The notes under the pieces: generated by a model
Seen by the model: the letters and a program-made list of their open reading frames with translations, nothing else
What the model was told of the DNA's origin: nothing
Database searches by the model: none
Made by a program: the position numbers and the translations under genes
Assembly (NCBI GenBank): GCA_026707585.1
Contig: JAPOWQ010000062.1
Span: 1-64,000, forward strand
DNA from: Chloroflexota bacterium
Lineage (GTDB): Bacteria; Chloroflexota; UBA11872
Length of the DNA stretch: 64,000 nt
Direction of reading: 5' to 3'
Shown: piece by piece, positions 19,758 to 28,627 of the stretch
Layout: the number at the start of each line of letters is the position of its first letter
How positions within the stretch are numbered: the stretch's first letter is position 1

Positions 19758-21805
19758 GACCGTTCTCCCAGTCTTGGCAACTCAATGAGAAACTCGGCTC
19801 CTCCGAGTTCGCCGCTTTGTATTGCTTTTGCACGACCACCCAGGTCCGTCGCAGTGTCTCGTACTATCGTTAGTCCCATTCCTGTGCCATTCTCATCACT
19901 CGTGACGCCCGGAAGCCAAATGCTATCAGCTAGCTGAGGTGGAATGCCTGGTCCGTTGTCGAGAACGGAGATGAGGACGTTATCGTTCAACAGGATTGTG
20001 CGGACAACAATGCGTCGGCTAGATGGCTGAGGAAGTTGGCGCTTGAATGCCTTTACAGAATTGGTGATTAGATTAGAGATGATTGCCTCAATGGCGGCGA
20101 CGGATCCGCGAATCTGCGGCATTTCAAGTGTGAATTCGCAAGAAGTTGCGACCTGTGCATCGACCAAGTACGGCTCGAACAGGGTAACGGTTTCTTCGAT
20201 CACCTGGTTTACGTTGAGGATTGTCCTACGCCGTTTGCTTCTTCTAAGAAGGTTGAGTGGCAACGTTGCGAATCGAGCGACCTGTGTGGCAGAGCGCTTG
20301 ACAGCGTTCATCTGACGCGCCAGGCGACTTTCGTAGTCATGCTTGAGTGCATTCTGTGCGCGGCGTTCAACGGCCCTCACTGATGCAGTGAGGTCAGTTG
20401 CTGGACCTTCGATTTCATGGGCAAATACTGAGACAGCAGTCCCGACGCTCGCAAGAGTTTGGTAGAGACTCAATTCATCGCGAAGCTGGTCACGTTCGGT
20501 AGCTCGTGCTGACTCTAATTCGAGCGCCGCCTGGCGCACTGTGGCTCGTGCCGAGGGATCGAGCTTTTCGATAGCTCTGCGAAAATTGGTGTCTGCAGCC
20601 GCGGCTTCTCTGCGGCTCGCCCGCTTTCTTTGGGTCTCGCGCTCTCTTCGCTCAGCGAGACGCTCCTTATGCATCCACTCTAACGCGTCAATCGCAAATT
20701 TGCGGATTGCTCGAAATGCTTGGTTCTCGATGAATCCTGTGCGGTCGGTTTTCTGGAGGAGTAGTTCACGCTCGTCGCGAACTGTCACTCGACCGACGGA
20801 TGTGTTGGTGGATGGGCGCAACTCAGGGTCGCGCACGCGAGAGAGATTCATGCCGAGCCAATCGTGACCATCATCACCGTAGGGGCGCACACGAAGGCCG
20901 CGATGGTACAGGTGAACACCGCCTACTTGGTCGAGCCATCGTCGTACCTCCGCGATGGTCGCCGCACGTCCTTCGAAAGACTTTCTCTGCAGCAGGAAAG
21001 CCCAGAGCTCGAACGTCGCTGCAGGTCCTGAATAGCGACGGTCAAAGTCGCCCCGTCGACTTGACCATTTGACCGTTCCTGACCGGTCATAAACCTTGGC
21101 CGAGGCGCGTCCGTTATCGTTCAGCTGCGCGACCAACCGGAACTCACAATCGTCGAAGTAGGCGCTTCGTACGAGCTGCTCGATATCCTTGAACTCTGAG
21201 GCAATAAGCTCGGGTGTAAATCCCTCAGGGTCGCGAAATGGATCAGAGAGCAGAAGCAACTCCCGTGCAAGTCGGCGAACCTCCCCGGCAGTTGCCCTGG
21301 ATCTTAGTCTCTCGATAACAATTTGCGTTCCAGGCTTCGAGTCCGACGTTGAACGATGAATGTCAAGCGCTACATTGTCTACAACATCAGTGCCCGAGAA
21401 GTCGGCCCAGTTAATGGGGACTGAGTATTCGATCCCGGGCTCGTCAATCGGACGCGTGACAAGGAGGGCACGTTCGCCCAACCGAAGTGCTCCGAGGCGA
21501 CCGAGGCCCTTGCTCCCGGCAGGTAGACGGTTTCTGCGCGTCAGGCTTCCCGGGTCTTTGCGTGAACGTCCCAGAACCAGCCAGCCGTCCCGAATGTCGC
21601 TGGCCGACATTCCGTCGCCGTCATCGGTGATTACAACCCTTCCTCCAAGGTCCTCCGTGCCCGATAGTTCCACTGTGCACGTCAATGCGTCCGCGTCGTA
21701 AGAGTTCTTGACCAATTCGACGATTCCTTGGTCGAGTCCAGTAATGAGCTCCTCTCCAAGACGCTGGAGGATGTCCGTTGAGAATCGGAAAGTTGCGGAG
21801 GTCAT
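19754..21805 (-). CDS. Double GHKL protein: MORC/Hsp90-like ATPase plus histidine-kinase module
   Basis: A 683-residue protein with two GHKL ATP-binding modules. N-terminal (about 1-200): N-box VELVKNSYDAD, ITDDGDGMS, and GSKGLGRLGALRLGE, as in MORC/Hsp90/MutL-type ATPases. A middle region and a charged helix rich in Arg/Glu (about 390-450) lead to a DHp-like helix with FAHEIEGPATDL (candidate phospho-His) and a C-terminal kinase ATPase: N-box ISNLITNSVKAF, VLDNGPGI and GTGMGLTIVRD. No membrane segment is seen, so it is cytosolic. ATG at 21805 overlaps the methyltransferase stop (ATGA). It may sense DNA or a phage cue through the MORC-like part and signal to the receiver protein; this is inference. 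Confidence 0.85.
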   Translation of the reverse strand: MTSATFRFSTDILQRLGEELITGLDQGIVELVKNSYDADALTCTVELSGTEDLGGRVVITDDGDGMSASDIRDGWLVLGRSRKDPGSLTRRNRLPAGSKGLGRLGALRLGERALLVTRPIDEPGIEYSVPINWADFSGTDVVDNVALDIHRSTSDSKPGTQIVIERLRSRATAGEVRRLARELLLLSDPFRDPEGFTPELIASEFKDIEQLVRSAYFDDCEFRLVAQLNDNGRASAKVYDRSGTVKWSSRRGDFDRRYSGPAATFELWAFLLQRKSFEGRAATIAEVRRWLDQVGGVHLYHRGLRVRPYGDDGHDWLGMNLSRVRDPELRPSTNTSVGRVTVRDERELLLQKTDRTGFIENQAFRAIRKFAIDALEWMHKERLAERRERETQRKRASRREAAAADTNFRRAIEKLDPSARATVRQAALELESARATERDQLRDELSLYQTLASVGTAVSVFAHEIEGPATDLTASVRAVERRAQNALKHDYESRLARQMNAVKRSATQVARFATLPLNLLRRSKRRRTILNVNQVIEETVTLFEPYLVDAQVATSCEFTLEMPQIRGSVAAIEAIISNLITNSVKAFKRQLPQPSSRRIVVRTILLNDNVLISVLDNGPGIPPQLADSIWLPGVTSDENGTGMGLTIVRDTATDLGGRAKAIQSGELGGAEFLIELPRLGERS

Positions 21806-23106
21806 ACGTTGAACCACGGCATTTCGCGGAGAGCCTGAACTGTCAGATGCCTACATCGAATGCGCTCGTCAAGCCATAGTTTGGCCTCTGGGGAACTAAG
21901 CACCTGGACAACGCTGCGACAGGTCTCAATGGAGCCGTTTCTGGGGCTAAGCACGATCAGGTGATTCTCGACGAATACGCCGCTCTTTCCGCAAATGACG
22001 GTTCCGGTGCCCCTCGACTTATCGCCCGGCCGTGAAGTCCGCCGAACAACTACGAACGGCGGCTCAAATGACCGCTTCTGAAAACCCCGCGGCCTAGCGC
22101 CGGCTACGTCAAATTCTCCACCGAGCGGAATGGCGCGAGCATGCAGGTATGGAAGCAGAGGCCCAGACTCGGGATCCCTGTGAGGGACAACTGTACCTAC
22201 CCGGACGTCGAACACTTCGCCGAGGACTTTTCCGGCCGTTGAGTCCCACCAGCGTTGTGTCGACTCCCCAGATGTGCTGGGTGCGATGACACCTCTGAGA
22301 ATGAACACGTCGACATCCGTCCATTCATCAAACCTGCCATATTTTTCGGCGGCCGACACATGGAGGTGATTTCCAACGAGATTCCGAAGCCTCTGATATC
22401 GGGAGCCAGAACGAATCACGTCTGGAAGGATCGCGGTCAGGCTCGTTCCAGCCTGGGCGCCTTGGACTGCCGACGCCAGAAACAATCCGGCGACGCTCGT
22501 CCGGCCGGTTGTCCAGCAGATGTCCTTTGGCGCTCTGCTGTGGGTGAAGGGTGGATTCATGACGATGTGGCAACCAAGCCATCCACGACTGAGAAGTTTG
22601 AGTCCGTCGCCGACCTTGATTTCCGGCAAGACTACATCAACCAAATCATCGATTCGGGTGCCTGCGGCAGCTCCTCGCGCAACTGCTAGAAGGACCAGCC
22701 GCGCCTTTGCCAGCCTTACGAAGGACGGCTCCACGTCTCGTCCGTGAAGGAGCGATCCCCAGAGTCGAAGGGTCTGTTCGAGGTCCTTTTCGATAGGCAA
22801 GTGGCGAGCAATCTCCATTAGAAGATCTCCGGCACCCACTGCCGGATCCAGAACCGGTCCAAGCGACTGGTGCCAATTTGACCACTGCGCAAGCGCAGCA
22901 GCGCGCAGATTGGAGCCAGTGAAGAAAGCTCCGCGTTCCCGTCGAACTCTCAACGGAATGGCCTTACGAAGGGCTTCGCCCGCTTCGCCATCCAAAAGGC
23001 TTTGCGGCACTGACCCTCGATACCAGTCCAGGCCGGTGTTCAAGGCTGCCTCCGCAAGGCCCTCTACATATAGGACGTACGGCTCCAACTTCGATGTCTC
23101 ACCCAT
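21802..23106 (-). CDS. N6-adenine (amino) DNA methyltransferase
   Basis: A 434-residue enzyme of the Eco57I/HsdM-like amino-methyltransferase group. The SAM-binding motif I is LDPAVGAGDLLMEI and the catalytic motif IV is NPPF in VMNPPFTHSRAP; ILPDVIRSGSRYQRLR follows, as in these enzymes. The C-terminal part probably recognises target DNA. ATG at 23106 is preferred over a TTG 16 codons earlier. It heads an operon whose next gene overlaps its stop by ATGA, so it is translated together with the GHKL kinase. No cognate restriction endonuclease is seen nearby, so it may mark self DNA for the signalling module behind it. The target sequence is unknown. Confidence 0.85.
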   Translation of the reverse strand: MGETSKLEPYVLYVEGLAEAALNTGLDWYRGSVPQSLLDGEAGEALRKAIPLRVRRERGAFFTGSNLRAAALAQWSNWHQSLGPVLDPAVGAGDLLMEIARHLPIEKDLEQTLRLWGSLLHGRDVEPSFVRLAKARLVLLAVARGAAAGTRIDDLVDVVLPEIKVGDGLKLLSRGWLGCHIVMNPPFTHSRAPKDICWTTGRTSVAGLFLASAVQGAQAGTSLTAILPDVIRSGSRYQRLRNLVGNHLHVSAAEKYGRFDEWTDVDVFILRGVIAPSTSGESTQRWWDSTAGKVLGEVFDVRVGTVVPHRDPESGPLLPYLHARAIPLGGEFDVAGARPRGFQKRSFEPPFVVVRRTSRPGDKSRGTGTVICGKSGVFVENHLIVLSPRNGSIETCRSVVQVLSSPEAKLWLDERIRCRHLTVQALREMPWFNV

Positions 23107-24178
23107 GTTCGTCAGAGACCCGCTTCCTTCCGTGCTCGCAGTCTGTGAAGGCAACAGTCTAATCGGCTTTGGGGGCGAGTCTGGGCTCTAGGATTCGGGG
23201 AGTCGCGGCGATCGGCAGAGAAAAATGGCTCCTAACTACGGGCGGGCTGATTGGGAGCGTCGATCGATCCGCCGCGGCTGCGCGCTTGGGCTCGCTAATT
23301 CTGAGCGCGCTTCCGAAGCGGTCGGACGTCTTGCGACCCTCCCTAGGCAGTCTCGGCCTCTTGCGGTCACCAGCTTGCAAGATCTCGGCCATAAGGCGGT
23401 GAAGAAGGACGATGTCGCTCACTTGGTCGAGGGTCAGGTGTCCATACGCGGGACCGGGCCGGATCGAGTGTTCCGTTGCCCGCGACCTCGTGTTCGTCTT
23501 CCTCAGTGGATGTTGAAGTCCTAGAAGTGATCAGCCCTGAAGAGGGTCATATGGATTTAAGCGGCCTAGCGCCGCGTTCCAAGGGACAGATCTCGCACTC
23601 GTGGCCGTTCTTGCTGGCGACGTGGTTACCAATAGCTGCCACGAATGACAGCGCCGAGTGGCGTTGCGGCGTTGCTATTGGCACTAGGCGATTCCAGAGC
23701 GCTTGAGGTCCCCAAGGCGAGGTGGTGTGTGCCTGGCAGCTCTGCGCTTAGTCCGATGACGGAGTTTGAGCATCTTGGTCTCGACTAATAACTCGTAGGC
23801 TGCTCCGGCATTCCCGGTGGACGACTTTCCGGAAGGTGAAGGAATCGGAGTCGAGAGGATCGCGCTTGCCAGCCTCATCTGCTGCTACGTGGCCAGTTTA
23901 AGACTGCAGGAAGAGTCTTTGGAAACCGCCCCGCTCTACCTAGATGCACCTGGCGCTCTTGGCCGAAGCACTTGTGGGTCGAGCCTCCACTCAGAGACTT
24001 CGTGCTGCAAAGCGAGCGAAGTTTGCGTCATCACTCTGACTATGCAGTGAGGACGAGTGCGCACGGAGGCCGTCCGTGCGTGGGAGTTGATCCAAAACAA
24101 CTCTCAAGATTACTGACAAAGCAGCTGACGATCGTCCATTCTCAGAGCTGGATGTGGACTCCGGTTTATCAGACTTCG

Positions 24179-24202
24179 GGATGACGCTGGGATGACCTAG
24201 GC
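24179..24202 (+). repeat. Dispersed 24-bp repeat, copy 1
   Basis: It contains GGATGACGCYGGGATGACC followed by TAGGC. A second copy with one mismatch (C for T at the tenth base) lies at 41816-41839. Both copies are intergenic. The two GGATGAC units inside suggest an internal direct repeat (period 11-12). Likely an intergenic repeat family of the host genome. Confidence 0.75.
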
Positions 24203-24241
24203 GCCCTTCGATTCTCAGTCCAACGGGAATGGCAAGACCCA

Positions 24242-24270
24242 GTGGAACGGAAGCAGAGCTTCCGTTCCAC
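24242..24270. repeat. Perfect 12-bp inverted repeat with 5-base loop
   Basis: GTGGAACGGAAG (24242-24253) and CTTCCGTTCCAC (24259-24270) pair fully around CAGAG. There is no T-run on either side, so it is not a standard intrinsic terminator. It may be an operator, a structured RNA element or part of the dispersed repeat family 40 bases upstream. Confidence 0.7.
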
Positions 24271-24625
24271 CGGGGAATCGCGCTCGTGGCCAGATAACGC
24301 GGCCGAGGCGCGCCCGAATGCGCGCCACGTGGCCTAGTAGGTGACAGCGTGACAGATGATCTGTGTCTGGTGCAACTCAGTAAGCCTTGCTCGAACCCCA
24401 CCAAGGATCGGGCCAAATACATGAAGTGGGTTGACTGCTAACTGCCGGGATGACAGTGGGCTCGAGGCCTGCGAATCCCAGGGACAAAGCATAAGGTGTG
24501 CCGGCCAGACGCTCAGACGACCCTCGTCTCTTGAGTTCCGCATATGAGATAGCTTCTAGGGCGAGCAAATTCGAGCGACTTCCATTTATACATCCGGGAA
24601 ACCATGGTGACGCAACTAGAATCGC

Positions 24626-25003
24626 CTATTCGATTAGGTCGAATTCGCCGTAGACGGTGCGATTCAATGCTATGACCTTTGTGGCCTTGTCGAAGAGTTC
24701 CAGAATTCTGGGGTCTGAGTTAACCTTGTGCATGGTGTTCTTGTGGTGGGCCTGATTTTGGAATCCACTCAGACTCACTAGGACCTCCTCGTTCTCATCG
24801 ACATCCATTGCGTCTGAGAATGCCACACATCCATATTTTGCCGTCATATTCGAAGCTCTATAGGTTTCGTCAAGTATGGCTCCGTGGTCCAAATAAATCT
24901 TAGCTGCATCTTGTTGTATCGACAGGAACTCATCGACGTTTTTCTTCTTTACCCGAAAGATGTAAATGCACGTATACATCGGTGATACGTTTCGCTTTGG
25001 CAT
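24626..25003 (-). CDS. DUF1428-like small protein
   Basis: A 125-residue protein resembling the DUF1428 (YbaA) dimeric alpha-beta family: MYTCIYIFRVKKKNVDEFLSI at the N-terminus, a central GCVAFSDAMDV strand, VLVSLSGFQNQAHHKNT and a terminal KVNSDPRILELFD helix. Function in this family is unknown. The start at 25003 gives MPKRNVSP before the domain; an ATG at 24979 is also possible. Codon use (many AAA, ATT and TTT codons) is richer in A and T than the flanking genes, suggesting acquisition by transfer. It stands alone between non-coding stretches. Confidence 0.65.
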   Translation of the reverse strand: MPKRNVSPMYTCIYIFRVKKKNVDEFLSIQQDAAKIYLDHGAILDETYRASNMTAKYGCVAFSDAMDVDENEEVLVSLSGFQNQAHHKNTMHKVNSDPRILELFDKATKVIALNRTVYGEFDLIE

Positions 25004-25430
25004 CAGGAATTTACCGCCCTCTGGCAGTCGTGCTACGCCGAGTATACCTCAACCCCTTGCCTGGAAGCGTGAAAGGTCCTGTTGTTGACTGAGCTATTTG
25101 TCGCCCAGAGCGCCGGCGAGCAGGAAGACAGCGGCTCGTTTGCTCCCGAGACATGTCAGCCGATCGGAACAACCAGACTGATACCCTCAGAGGCAATACT
25201 TGATCCGAAACGTTACTTGGGATGAACCGGAAGGAGCAAGGGCGTTAATACAGGGGTCGCAAGTAATATTAGGTGTCGCTTGCGTGGTAGCAGACGCGCT
25301 TGCTCCGAACGATGCAAGCTCGGCCAACTCCACAAGGCAACGCAGTGTAGATTCCTGCAATTCTATCTAGCCGTGTTGTTGGAATAGCCCTTAGCAACCA
25401 CCGGGGCCGTGGCTTAATTTGGAGTCGACA
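25004..25430. other. Intergenic region downstream of metG, no gene seen
   Basis: No coding frame with a plausible start. GGAAGGAGCA near 25222 was considered as a signal-recognition-particle RNA tetraloop region but the surrounding sequence does not fold accordingly. Confidence 0.5.
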
Positions 25431-26954
25431 CTATTCGACCCTCGGAAAGAGTGGTGGCCTACGCGTTGCCGTGGATCCGGGTCGGAGAGTTCCCCATTTG
25501 AGTCCCTCCGTCAGCTCACCATCGGGACGCCATCCCAGACACTGCCATATCTCGCGAGTCTTATCCGGCATCACCGGATGGACGAGAATGGAGACGAGGC
25601 GCAGTGCCTCAGAGGCCGTGTAGACGACTTTTCTGACAGCTTCGAAGTCGCCTTGCTTATACAGGGTCCACGGTGCGTTTCGTTCAACGTACCGGTTCAG
25701 GTCACGAATCACTGCCTCGACCTCTCGGAGTGCTCGGTGGAGTGACAGCGCGTCTACGTTTTCAAAGACCGAGTCAACGAGCCTCATGCATCTGTCGCGA
25801 AGGTCAATCTCCTGTTCACTGACCGACCTGACTTCAGGCACGACTCCGGCACAGTACCGAATAATCATGCTTGTAAGCCGGTGCACGAGGTTACCGAGGC
25901 CGTTGGCCAGCGTCCCTGCGTAGCGTCTGTGGAAGAGCTCGTCGCTGAAATCGGCATCGTGACCCATCGCCATTTCACGCGCCAAGAAATATCGAAAGGC
26001 ATCGGATCCAAGTGCGGCTGCAAGGTCAAACGGCCTGACGACGTTGCCGGTGGATTTCGACACCTTCGCTCCGCCCACATTCCACCATCCATGAGCGAAG
26101 ATGGCCCGTGGGGGCGGAAGGCCAATCGCCCTCAGCATCGTTGGCCAATAGACTGCGTGAGTGATGAGTATGTCCTTGCCAATGAGATGGGTCGCGTTGG
26201 GCCATAGCCTGGCGAACATCTGGTCATCTGACTGGAAGCCTGCCGCTGTCAGATAGTTGATTAGAGCATCGAACCAGACGTAGGTCACATACCTCCTGTC
26301 GAATGGAAGCCTGATCCCCCAGTCCAAGCGCTCGACTGGTCTCGAAATGCAGAGATCGCCTAATGGCTGCCTTAGAAATCCTTGGACCTCGTTCTTGCGG
26401 GAGGCCGGACGTATGAACTCTGGGTGATCGCTGAGATAGCCAACCAACCAGTCTTGGTACTTTCCCATACGGAAGAAGTAGTTCTTCTCGACAAGCCGCT
26501 CTGCCGGCCTTAGACAGTCTGGGCACGTGCCATTAATGAGATCCTTCTCAGTCCAGTACCGCTCATCAGGCACACAGTACCAGCCCTCGTATTCTCCGAA
26601 GTAGATCTCGCCTTTGGCCCACAGCCTTTGAAGCACGGATTCCACAAGTCGTACGTGTCGTGCCTCCGTGGTACGGATGAAGTCGTCGTGCGAGATGTTT
26701 AAGGTCTTCCAAGTGCTCAGATACCGCACGACCATCCGGTCGGCCTGTGTCTTTGGGTCTAACCCATTCTCTAGGGCGGCGTCCCGGACCTTCTGTCCGT
26801 GCTCGTCCGTGCCAGTCAAGAAAAATGCTTCACTGCCTTGGAGGCGTCGGTATCTAGCCACAATGTCCGCAAGAACAGTCGTGTAGGCGTGTCCGATGTG
26901 AGGCTCATCGTTGACGTAGTAGATCGGCGTGGTGATGTAGCAGTCGCCGGTCAT
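25431..26954 (-). CDS. metG: Methionyl-tRNA synthetase
   Basis: A 507-residue class I aminoacyl-tRNA synthetase that charges tRNA-Met. The HIGH motif is in PHIGHAYTT (about 19), the catalytic KMSKS loop reads KVSKST, and the zinc region has WYC and CPDCLRP but only three of the four usual cysteines (VPD where VPC is common). The anticodon-binding helices follow; no C-terminal Trbp111-type domain is present. The ATG at 26954 has GAGGAG 7 bases upstream. A strong stem-loop followed by a T-rich run lies just before the ribosome site, suggesting attenuation. Its location in a sparse accessory-looking region raises the possibility that it is an extra, acquired MetRS. Confidence 0.95.
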   Translation of the reverse strand: MTGDCYITTPIYYVNDEPHIGHAYTTVLADIVARYRRLQGSEAFFLTGTDEHGQKVRDAALENGLDPKTQADRMVVRYLSTWKTLNISHDDFIRTTEARHVRLVESVLQRLWAKGEIYFGEYEGWYCVPDERYWTEKDLINGTCPDCLRPAERLVEKNYFFRMGKYQDWLVGYLSDHPEFIRPASRKNEVQGFLRQPLGDLCISRPVERLDWGIRLPFDRRYVTYVWFDALINYLTAAGFQSDDQMFARLWPNATHLIGKDILITHAVYWPTMLRAIGLPPPRAIFAHGWWNVGGAKVSKSTGNVVRPFDLAAALGSDAFRYFLAREMAMGHDADFSDELFHRRYAGTLANGLGNLVHRLTSMIIRYCAGVVPEVRSVSEQEIDLRDRCMRLVDSVFENVDALSLHRALREVEAVIRDLNRYVERNAPWTLYKQGDFEAVRKVVYTASEALRLVSILVHPVMPDKTREIWQCLGWRPDGELTEGLKWGTLRPGSTATRRPPLFPRVE

Positions 26955-26978
26955 GAGAGAGCTCCTCGGTGAGTTGGG

Positions 26979-27010
26979 GAGAAGAAGAAAGAGCCTCCCG
27001 TTGGGGAGGC
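26979..27010 (-). promoter_or_regulatory. Terminator-like hairpin in the metG leader (putative attenuator)
   Basis: On the minus strand GCCTCCC (27010-27004), loop CAAC, GGGAGGC (26999-26993) is followed by TCTTTCTTCTTCT, then the metG ribosome site GAGGAG. No gene lies close upstream on this strand, so an intrinsic terminator here would act on the metG leader itself. A second stem, CCGTGGC/GCCACGG (27070-27088) with loop containing ATG, lies upstream. I could not find a canonical T-box sequence. Confidence 0.5.
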
Positions 27011-27337
27011 CCTCGTGTTTAGCTTTACCTTGGTCCCTGGATTACAGTGTTCTCCCCAACATCAATCCACCGTGGCGCATAGCCACGGCGTTCACCATCG
27101 CCATCATTGGAGTGCTCTCGCGGGACATTCGGACAAGGTCTGACTACAGTAGTTCGCAAAGGGTAGCAGACCTGCGAAAGTGGCGTAGGTGCTTCTAGCG
27201 GCGAGCCGCATGGCAGCAGAATCAAATATAGCTAGGTTTGCCCGGGCTTCACGGCGAAACCTGTGCCGAAAGAGCACCTAGACAGTCTGGGTCGCTTCTA
27301 GTGTGTGAGGGGACCGAATTGGGGTTTCCACCTCGAG

Positions 27338-27385
27338 TGGTGCCGAAGGCGGGGCTCGAACACGCGAAGCCCTACATCCGCTAGT
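27338..27385 (-). pseudogene. tRNA-Leu-like 3' fragment (possible attachment-site remnant)
   Basis: Read on the minus strand, the sequence ends GTTCGAGCCCCGC, CTTCGGC, A, CCA: a T-arm, the acceptor 3' strand of a tRNA-Leu, discriminator A and encoded CCA. A variable-arm-like GATGTAGGGCTTCGC precedes. The 5' half of a tRNA (matching GCCGAAG acceptor strand and D-arm) is absent. tRNA 3' halves of this kind are typical of the distal att site of integrated elements. One T-stem pair is mismatched. No intact tRNA-Leu was seen in the window. Confidence 0.5.
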
Positions 27386-27842
27386 TTCCAAGAGTGAGTT
27401 TGCCTGCGTGGGGCGAAGAGCGAATCGAAATTCGGTGATAGTGCGGATATGTTCTGGCGGAGGACGGTACTCTGTTTGGCTACCACGCTGGGAAGACAGC
27501 CACTAGCTCGAACGCCCGTGCTCTGGCGACCCCGCGGCTCGAAGTCTGCACGCGTGACTATCCGAGCGCCGGAGGAATCCTCGTGGCACCCGCAAGCGAT
27601 CCGAGCCGCGCTTTAGGCGGGAGTTCCCAGCATCCTGACCGTAGCCAGGCCCGGTCGCTGCTGCGCCGGTGACGCTCATCAATCTGCGTGAAGCCAACGA
27701 GGCGCCGACGCAGCGCAGACGAGCCAGCGCCAATCACCGAAGTCGACTCACGGCCGGCCGCGATCGTGAGCAACGACACGAGAAGCTCCCGCGCCCCTCT
27801 AGGCTAGGCTGCGATCCAGTCACCGAGGCTGCTCGAGCGCTA

Positions 27843-28283
27843 ATGATTTGCAAGCGAAATTTCGAGATTCGAGCATGCACCGAGAGCGACGTTGAAGCCG
27901 TGCTTGCTCTGTGGCGACACTCCTCGTCGCCGGGGTCTACGGACACGGCAGCGGCCATCAACGCGAGACTCGCACGCGATGACGGCCTGTTTCTGCTCGC
28001 CTCCATTGAGGGCACGGTGATCGGCTCCCTGATCGCTGGCTGGGACGGGTGGCGCGGCTACTTCTATCGATTGGTCGTTGACCAGGCCTATCGGCGTCGA
28101 GGGATCGCTGCTGCCCTCGTTCGTGAGGGCGAACGTCGACTCTCTGAGCTCGGCGCGCGGCGAATTTACGCGGCAGTCCTGGCTTACGAGGAACCCGCGG
28201 TTGAGTTCTGGCGTGCTGCTGGGTATGAGCTGACCTCCCACGTCAGACCCTTTGCGAAAGACCTATCCGTTGGGAGCCGTTGA
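27843..28283 (+). CDS. GNAT family N-acetyltransferase
   Basis: A 146-residue acetyl-CoA-dependent acyltransferase. The acetyl-CoA pyrophosphate loop is visible as RLVVDQAYRRRGIAAALV (the Q/RxxGxG/A pattern, RRRGIA), after the beta-4 strand GTVIGSLIAGWDG, and the C-terminal EFWRAAGYE motif is typical of RimI-like members. The substrate cannot be told; protein N-termini, amines or antibiotics are possible. ATG at 27843 starts the domain directly (MICKRNFEIRACTESDVEAV); the longer open frame upstream is not protein-like. It stands alone, with no obvious operon partner. Confidence 0.88.
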   Translation: MICKRNFEIRACTESDVEAVLALWRHSSSPGSTDTAAAINARLARDDGLFLLASIEGTVIGSLIAGWDGWRGYFYRLVVDQAYRRRGIAAALVREGERRLSELGARRIYAAVLAYEEPAVEFWRAAGYELTSHVRPFAKDLSVGSR

Positions 28284-28627
28284 GATTGATGAGGCGGTCT
28301 TCATCGCGCTAGACGCTGCGGACTTGCATCGGGTTGTGTGGGCTTGGTCGCGGGGACCGGGCAGAGTCTAAGCCGCTGTCTTGTTCGTCTGAGCCGGCGG
28401 CTCGCTCTAGTCGCGGACACGACCAGCGTGAACGTCTTGTCGGCGGCCAGGGTTTCGACCCATGTGGGTTAGGACGGCAGGCGGATGCGCTATTCGTGAC
28501 CCCTGGCTCCCACAGTTCCGCGGCCATGGACAGAGCGTTGGGATCGAAACGGACGAAACGGGCGAGAATTCGGAACGTGGACTCCGCCGCAGCGTCCAGG
28601 CGCGTAGCACACGTATTGGATCAGAGA
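28284..28627. other. Intergenic stretch between convergent acetyltransferase and ABC-2 permease genes
   Basis: Both flanking genes end here. I see no gene and no clear T-run terminator. Confidence 0.5.

Larger units (their letters stand above)
23107..24625. other. 1.5-kb sparse region upstream of the methyltransferase operon
   Basis: No convincing gene. One minus-strand frame at 23159-23545 is open and moderately protein-like, with a GTG at 23422 and the segment TLDQVSDIVLLHRLMAEIL. It ends 52 bases before the methyltransferase ATG at 23106 and could be a small antitoxin-like or regulatory protein, but it lacks a ribosome site. The region also holds a 24-bp dispersed repeat (24179-24202) and a perfect hairpin (24242-24270). 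Confidence 0.4.
26955..27842. other. metG leader and gene-free stretch
   Basis: Apart from the leader hairpins (26979-27088) and a tRNA-Leu-like 3' fragment (27338-27385), no gene is visible. The frame upstream of the acetyltransferase is open but lacks a start before 27843 with coherent sequence. Confidence 0.5.

Noticed and set aside
25212-25260. Possible signal-recognition-particle RNA
   Set aside because: GGAAGGAGCA resembles the conserved tip, but the flanking bases do not form the required helix 8.
27040-27100. Canonical T-box riboswitch before metG
   Set aside because: No AGGGUGGNACCGCG block and no UGGU bulge suited to tRNA-Met were found; kept only as an attenuator candidate.
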